Shown piece by piece: positions 7,085 through 9,963 of a stretch of DNA of 9,963 nucleotides; within the stretch, counting starts at the first letter, position 1; every line of letters begins with the position of its first letter. This stretch comes from Methylovirgula sp. Lineage in GTDB: Bacteria; Pseudomonadota; Alphaproteobacteria; Rhizobiales; Beijerinckiaceae. A program made the translations under genes and the position numbers. The notes under the pieces are model-generated. The model made no database searches. It was given only the letters and a program-made list of their open reading frames with translations, and was not told the origin of the DNA. The stretch is from the NCBI GenBank assembly GCA_025356505.1, contig JANXSV010000122.1, forward strand, positions 1-9,963. Reading direction: 5' to 3'.

Positions 7085-9166
7085 ATGATGAACCCGCGCG
7101 GCAAAGGCGTGTTCAGGCTGCTCAGTATCCTCATCGGGTGCGGCATGGTTGCTGTATGCGGGTTCGTTATTTTTATGGTTCTATTGCCGCCGCTGGATAT
7201 CCGGGGCTCTGATGAGCGTTCTGTGGTCGTTGAGGACCATAACGGCGTGTTGTTGCGTCCTTTCACCACGCGAGACGGGCGTTGGAGGCTACCGGTAGAT
7301 GTCGAGAATGTCGACGCCGGCTACATAAAGCTGCTGTTGAGCTTTGAAGATCGGCGATTTTACGAGCATCACGGTATAGACTTTTTTGCTTTGATGCGGG
7401 CCACCGGACAGTTCATTCGCTATGGTCACGTCGTGTCGGGCGGGTCGACACTGACGATGCAGGTTGCGAGGCTTCTGGAACCTCGAACCGAGCGTTCCAT
7501 TTATGCCAAACTGCGCCAGTCAGCCCGCGCGGTTCAATTAGAAGCGCAGTTTTCAAAATCTGAGATCCTACGGCTGTATTTAACTTTGGCGCCTTTTGGC
7601 GGCAACCTCGAAGGTGTGCGCGCGGCCAGCCTAGCCTATTTTGGCAAAGAACCGAAGCACCTCTCTCTTTCAGAGGCCGCTTTACTGGTCGCATTGCCGC
7701 AATCACCCGGCTCACGACGTCCGGATCGCTTTGCAGACATCGCTCAACAGGCCAAAGCGCGAGTCCTTAGTCGAGCCTTGGCGCTGAAAATTATCAGCTC
7801 CGAAGACTTCAAATATGCGATGCTTGAGCCAACACCTTCAAAAAGGCTTCGGTTTCCAACTTTGGCCGCCCAGACTGCCCAAGCCGCTATAGCTGAGCGT
7901 CCTGAAAAGAGCGTTATTCGCCTGACTTTAGATGCTTCGCTACAGGCCAGCCTCGAAAAATTGGCAGACGACAGAGCCCAGGCGCTCGGGCCTCGTCTAG
8001 CTGTTGCAATTGTCGTTGCAGAGAACGCAACGGGCAATATCGTTGCCTCCGTCGGCGGAGCTGATTATTTCTCGCGCGATCGTGCCGGATCCATGGACCT
8101 GACCCGCTCACTTCGCTCCCCCGGTTCGGCATTGAAACCCTTCATCTACGCGTTGAGTTTTGCCGAAGGCATAGCCCATCCCGAAACAATGCTCGAAGAC
8201 CGCCCTTCGCGCTACGGTCTATACGTGCCTGAAAATTTTGACCTGAAATTTCAAGGTTCTGTCAGTGCCCGTCAAGCGTTACAGACGTCTCTGAACATAC
8301 CTGCTGTCGACTTGCTTAGCAGGATAGGGCCGACCAAATTTTTGAGTACATTGCGGGCCGGGGGCGCAGCGGTGGTGTTGCCACGGGACTCTGTGCCAGG
8401 CTTGTCCGTTGGACTTGGTGGACTGGGAATTAGTCTGCGGGATCTCACGCAATTATATGTAGGCTTGGCGCGCGGCGGCGTGAGCACGGCATTGCACATA
8501 AAGGCTGATGACCCTGCATTAAACACGGATCGCCCCTTCATCGAACCCGTTGCCGCATGGTATGTCGCGGATATTTTGCGGGGATCTCCACCGCCCCTAA
8601 ATGCGATAGGCGGACGCTTCTCCTACAAAACCGGCACATCTTATGGCTATAGAGACGCATGGGCAGTCGGCTTTGACCGCAAGCACACCGTCGGCATTTG
8701 GGTTGGGCGCGCAGACGGTTCTCCCGTACTTGGGCTGGTTGGGCGGGTTGCGGCTGCACCAATCCTGTTTGATGCTTTTACCCGAACTGGAATTGACCCC
8801 GAGCCTTTCACGCCGCCGCAAGGTGTTATTATTGCTAAAAATGCGGACTTACCCCCGCCTTTGCGCCGCTTCAACAGTGAAGTCAGCAAAGAAGGTGATA
8901 TGGCGCAATCTTCCAGCGTAAAAATTGCCTTTCCGCCCAGGGGAGCAAAGCTTGACCTGAAATCAGATGGTGAGAACTTTTCGGAACTTATACTCAAGGC
9001 GCAGGGCGGAACTTTACCCTTAACCTGGATCGTTAACGGAACTCCAGCCATCTTGAACGATCCTCGCCGTCAAAGCAGTTTCAAGACTGACGGGAAGGGT
9101 TTTACCAATATCTTGGTGATTGACGCTGCGGGCGCCACGGACAGCGTTACTGTCCGGTTACAGTGA
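7085..9166 (+). CDS. pbpC: Penicillin-binding protein 1C (bifunctional peptidoglycan synthase)
   Basis: This 693-residue inner-membrane enzyme faces the periplasm. A single membrane anchor spans about residues 10-36. The GT51 glycosyltransferase domain (about 55-225) polymerises lipid II: FEDRRFYEHHG with catalytic Glu88, GGSTLTMQVARL at 119-130, and RLYLTLAPFGGNLEGVRAASLAYFGK. The transpeptidase domain starts near 280. It has the active-site SALK (Ser348, Lys351), SLN (402-404) and KTGTS (Lys515), so both activities look intact. Residues about 609-693 match the BiPBP_C C-terminal domain (FPPRGAKL, GGTLPLTWIVNG). That domain, with GGSTLTMQ in place of the usual TQQ, points to PBP1C rather than PBP1A/1B. 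The start follows the macroglobulin TGA by three bases. There are tandem ATGs at 7085 and 7088 and no strong Shine-Dalgarno sequence, so translation probably depends on coupling. The usual partner gene is a macroglobulin, as here. Confidence 0.97.
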   Translation: MMNPRGKGVFRLLSILIGCGMVAVCGFVIFMVLLPPLDIRGSDERSVVVEDHNGVLLRPFTTRDGRWRLPVDVENVDAGYIKLLLSFEDRRFYEHHGIDFFALMRATGQFIRYGHVVSGGSTLTMQVARLLEPRTERSIYAKLRQSARAVQLEAQFSKSEILRLYLTLAPFGGNLEGVRAASLAYFGKEPKHLSLSEAALLVALPQSPGSRRPDRFADIAQQAKARVLSRALALKIISSEDFKYAMLEPTPSKRLRFPTLAAQTAQAAIAERPEKSVIRLTLDASLQASLEKLADDRAQALGPRLAVAIVVAENATGNIVASVGGADYFSRDRAGSMDLTRSLRSPGSALKPFIYALSFAEGIAHPETMLEDRPSRYGLYVPENFDLKFQGSVSARQALQTSLNIPAVDLLSRIGPTKFLSTLRAGGAAVVLPRDSVPGLSVGLGGLGISLRDLTQLYVGLARGGVSTALHIKADDPALNTDRPFIEPVAAWYVADILRGSPPPLNAIGGRFSYKTGTSYGYRDAWAVGFDRKHTVGIWVGRADGSPVLGLVGRVAAAPILFDAFTRTGIDPEPFTPPQGVIIAKNADLPPPLRRFNSEVSKEGDMAQSSSVKIAFPPRGAKLDLKSDGENFSELILKAQGGTLPLTWIVNGTPAILNDPRRQSSFKTDGKGFTNILVIDAAGATDSVTVRLQ
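9138..9156. terminator. Perfect 7-bp hairpin at the 3' end of pbpC, possible weak terminator
   Basis: CGGACAG (9138-9144) and CTGTCCG (9150-9156) form a perfect seven-base stem with a five-base loop. It ends ten bases before the end of the pbpC stop codon and lies downstream of the convergent sugar kinase gene on the other strand. No T-run follows on either strand, so it is not a canonical intrinsic terminator. It could stall polymerase or protect RNA ends, or be coincidence within coding sequence. The 58-base gap between the two stop codons (9167-9224) shows no clear terminator either. Confidence 0.25.
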
Positions 9167-9224
9167 CGCGGCAGCACGTGTTGTCACCGCCTCACATTAC
9201 CCCAATCCGGTGCACGTTTCTGAT

Positions 9225-9963
9225 CTAAGGGCAGAATTCCGCAAGCACTCTGGCAATGTCAGATGTATTGGGCAATCCAGCCTCGTTCCCGAGATACTGG
9301 ATTTTGTGAGAGGCGGCGGCCCGCGCATATTGAAAGTGCTCGCGCCAAGGGAGATCGGGTTTGGTCAGCCGGGATGCCATATAGGCCCCGTGGAACACGT
9401 CTCCAGCGCCGGATGTGTCGACAATACGGCTTTTTGGAACCGGTAGAGCAGGCATACGAGAAACGTCACCCGCTTCGTCATACCACAACATGCCGTTTTC
9501 ACCCTCGGTCACGCCCCCGATTTTACATCCTCTTGATTTGAGATAGTGCAACATGTCCGGCGGCGAGAGTTTCATTTGTTCGCATAAGCGCTCAGCGACG
9601 ATGGCAACGTCAATGAATTCAAGCAATTCGTGGGTGTTTGTGCGTAAGCCTCCCCCATCGAGCGAGGTCAATAATCCAGATTCGCGGCAGAGTTTGGCAT
9701 AATGCATGGCGGCGTCAGGCAGATGTCCGTCGAGATGCAGCGCGCGGCACTGTCTCAAGTTCAGCAGCGGGAAGGGGTGCAGATAATCGTCATCGCGCGC
9801 GCGCAGGATCGACCGTCTTCCGCCTTGTGGCAGAATGAACGATAGAGAAGAGCGACGCACCTTGCGCCCATGAACAGGTATGGCATACCGCGCTGCCATA
9901 TCCAGAAACATCCGCCCCAACCAGTCGTCAGCAACAGATGCCAGCAAATCAGGGACAACTCCG
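9225..9963 (-). CDS. PfkB/ribokinase-family sugar kinase (5' end outside window)
   Basis: The frame enters from the right edge (first full codon ends at 9962) and stops with TAG at 9225-9227, giving about 245 residues, most of a family member of roughly 300. The missing N-terminus holds the usual substrate-binding Gly-rich motif. The visible part carries the PfkB signature near its end: DTSGAGDVFHGAYMASRL, where the second Asp (codon 9399-9401) is the expected catalytic base and GAGD forms the anion hole. Earlier segments fit the fold: ALHLDGHLPDAAM, SLDGGGLRTNTHELL, and VTEGENGMLWYD, the usual VT.G..G segment before the ATP site. The enzyme should phosphorylate a sugar or related alcohol with ATP in the cytoplasm. 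The substrate cannot be read from the sequence. The DGG...NTHELL region is reminiscent of the YihV-like branch, but I do not claim sulfofructose. It converges on pbpC and shows no functional link to it. Confidence 0.93.
   Translation of the reverse strand, partial: GVVPDLLASVADDWLGRMFLDMAARYAIPVHGRKVRRSSLSFILPQGGRRSILRARDDDYLHPFPLLNLRQCRALHLDGHLPDAAMHYAKLCRESGLLTSLDGGGLRTNTHELLEFIDVAIVAERLCEQMKLSPPDMLHYLKSRGCKIGGVTEGENGMLWYDEAGDVSRMPALPVPKSRIVDTSGAGDVFHGAYMASRLTKPDLPWREHFQYARAAASHKIQYLGNEAGLPNTSDIARVLAEFCP

Noticed and set aside
7085..9166. Possibility that the penicillin-binding protein is inactive or a PBP1A
   Set aside because: All glycosyltransferase and transpeptidase motifs are present, and the C-terminal BiPBP_C domain and GGSTLTMQ identify an ordinary intact PBP1C.
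9120..9446. Plus-strand open frame bridging the pbpC end and the sugar kinase gene
   Set aside because: It overlaps the BiPBP_C domain of pbpC and is antisense to the PfkB signature. There is no ribosome site and no protein-like pattern.

Overview
This window looks like chromosomal DNA of an alphaproteobacterium, probably of the Hyphomicrobiales (Rhizobiales). That placement is an inference from the style of the proteins (the alpha-2-macroglobulin and PBP1C pair, and the peptidoglycan-binding/trypsin-fold protein) and from a moderately GC-rich, densely coded sequence. I see no mobile element, CRISPR array, tRNA or rRNA.

Layout from left to right. (1) Positions 2-241, plus strand: the C-terminal end of a gene I cannot name; its start lies outside the window. 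(2) Positions 229-1611, minus strand: a secreted protein with an N-terminal peptidoglycan-binding domain and a C-terminal trypsin-like fold in which all three catalytic-triad positions appear to be replaced. Its 3' end overlaps the end of gene 1 by 13 bases. (3) Positions 1612-1843: a 232-base divergent intergenic region holding both ribosome binding sites, a candidate promoter for the minus-strand gene and a weak dyad. (4) Positions 1844-7081, plus strand: a 1745-residue bacterial alpha-2-macroglobulin with an intact CTEQ thioester motif. (5) Positions 7085-9166, plus strand: penicillin-binding protein 1C (pbpC), starting three bases after the macroglobulin stop and so almost certainly co-transcribed and translationally coupled. 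(6) Positions 9225-9963, minus strand: a PfkB-family sugar kinase, convergent with pbpC and cut by the window edge at its 5' end.

The macroglobulin and PBP1C genes form the known bacterial pairing of a periplasmic protease trap with a peptidoglycan synthase. It has been proposed to act as an envelope-defence or repair unit: the trap catches proteases that enter through a breach while PBP1C repairs the wall. The least ordinary feature is the divergently transcribed neighbour, a peptidoglycan-binding protein whose protease domain looks catalytically dead. A pseudoprotease beside a protease trap and a cell-wall synthase suggests a wall-anchored accessory of the same system, but only context supports this. 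The flanking partial gene and the sugar kinase have no evident link to it.
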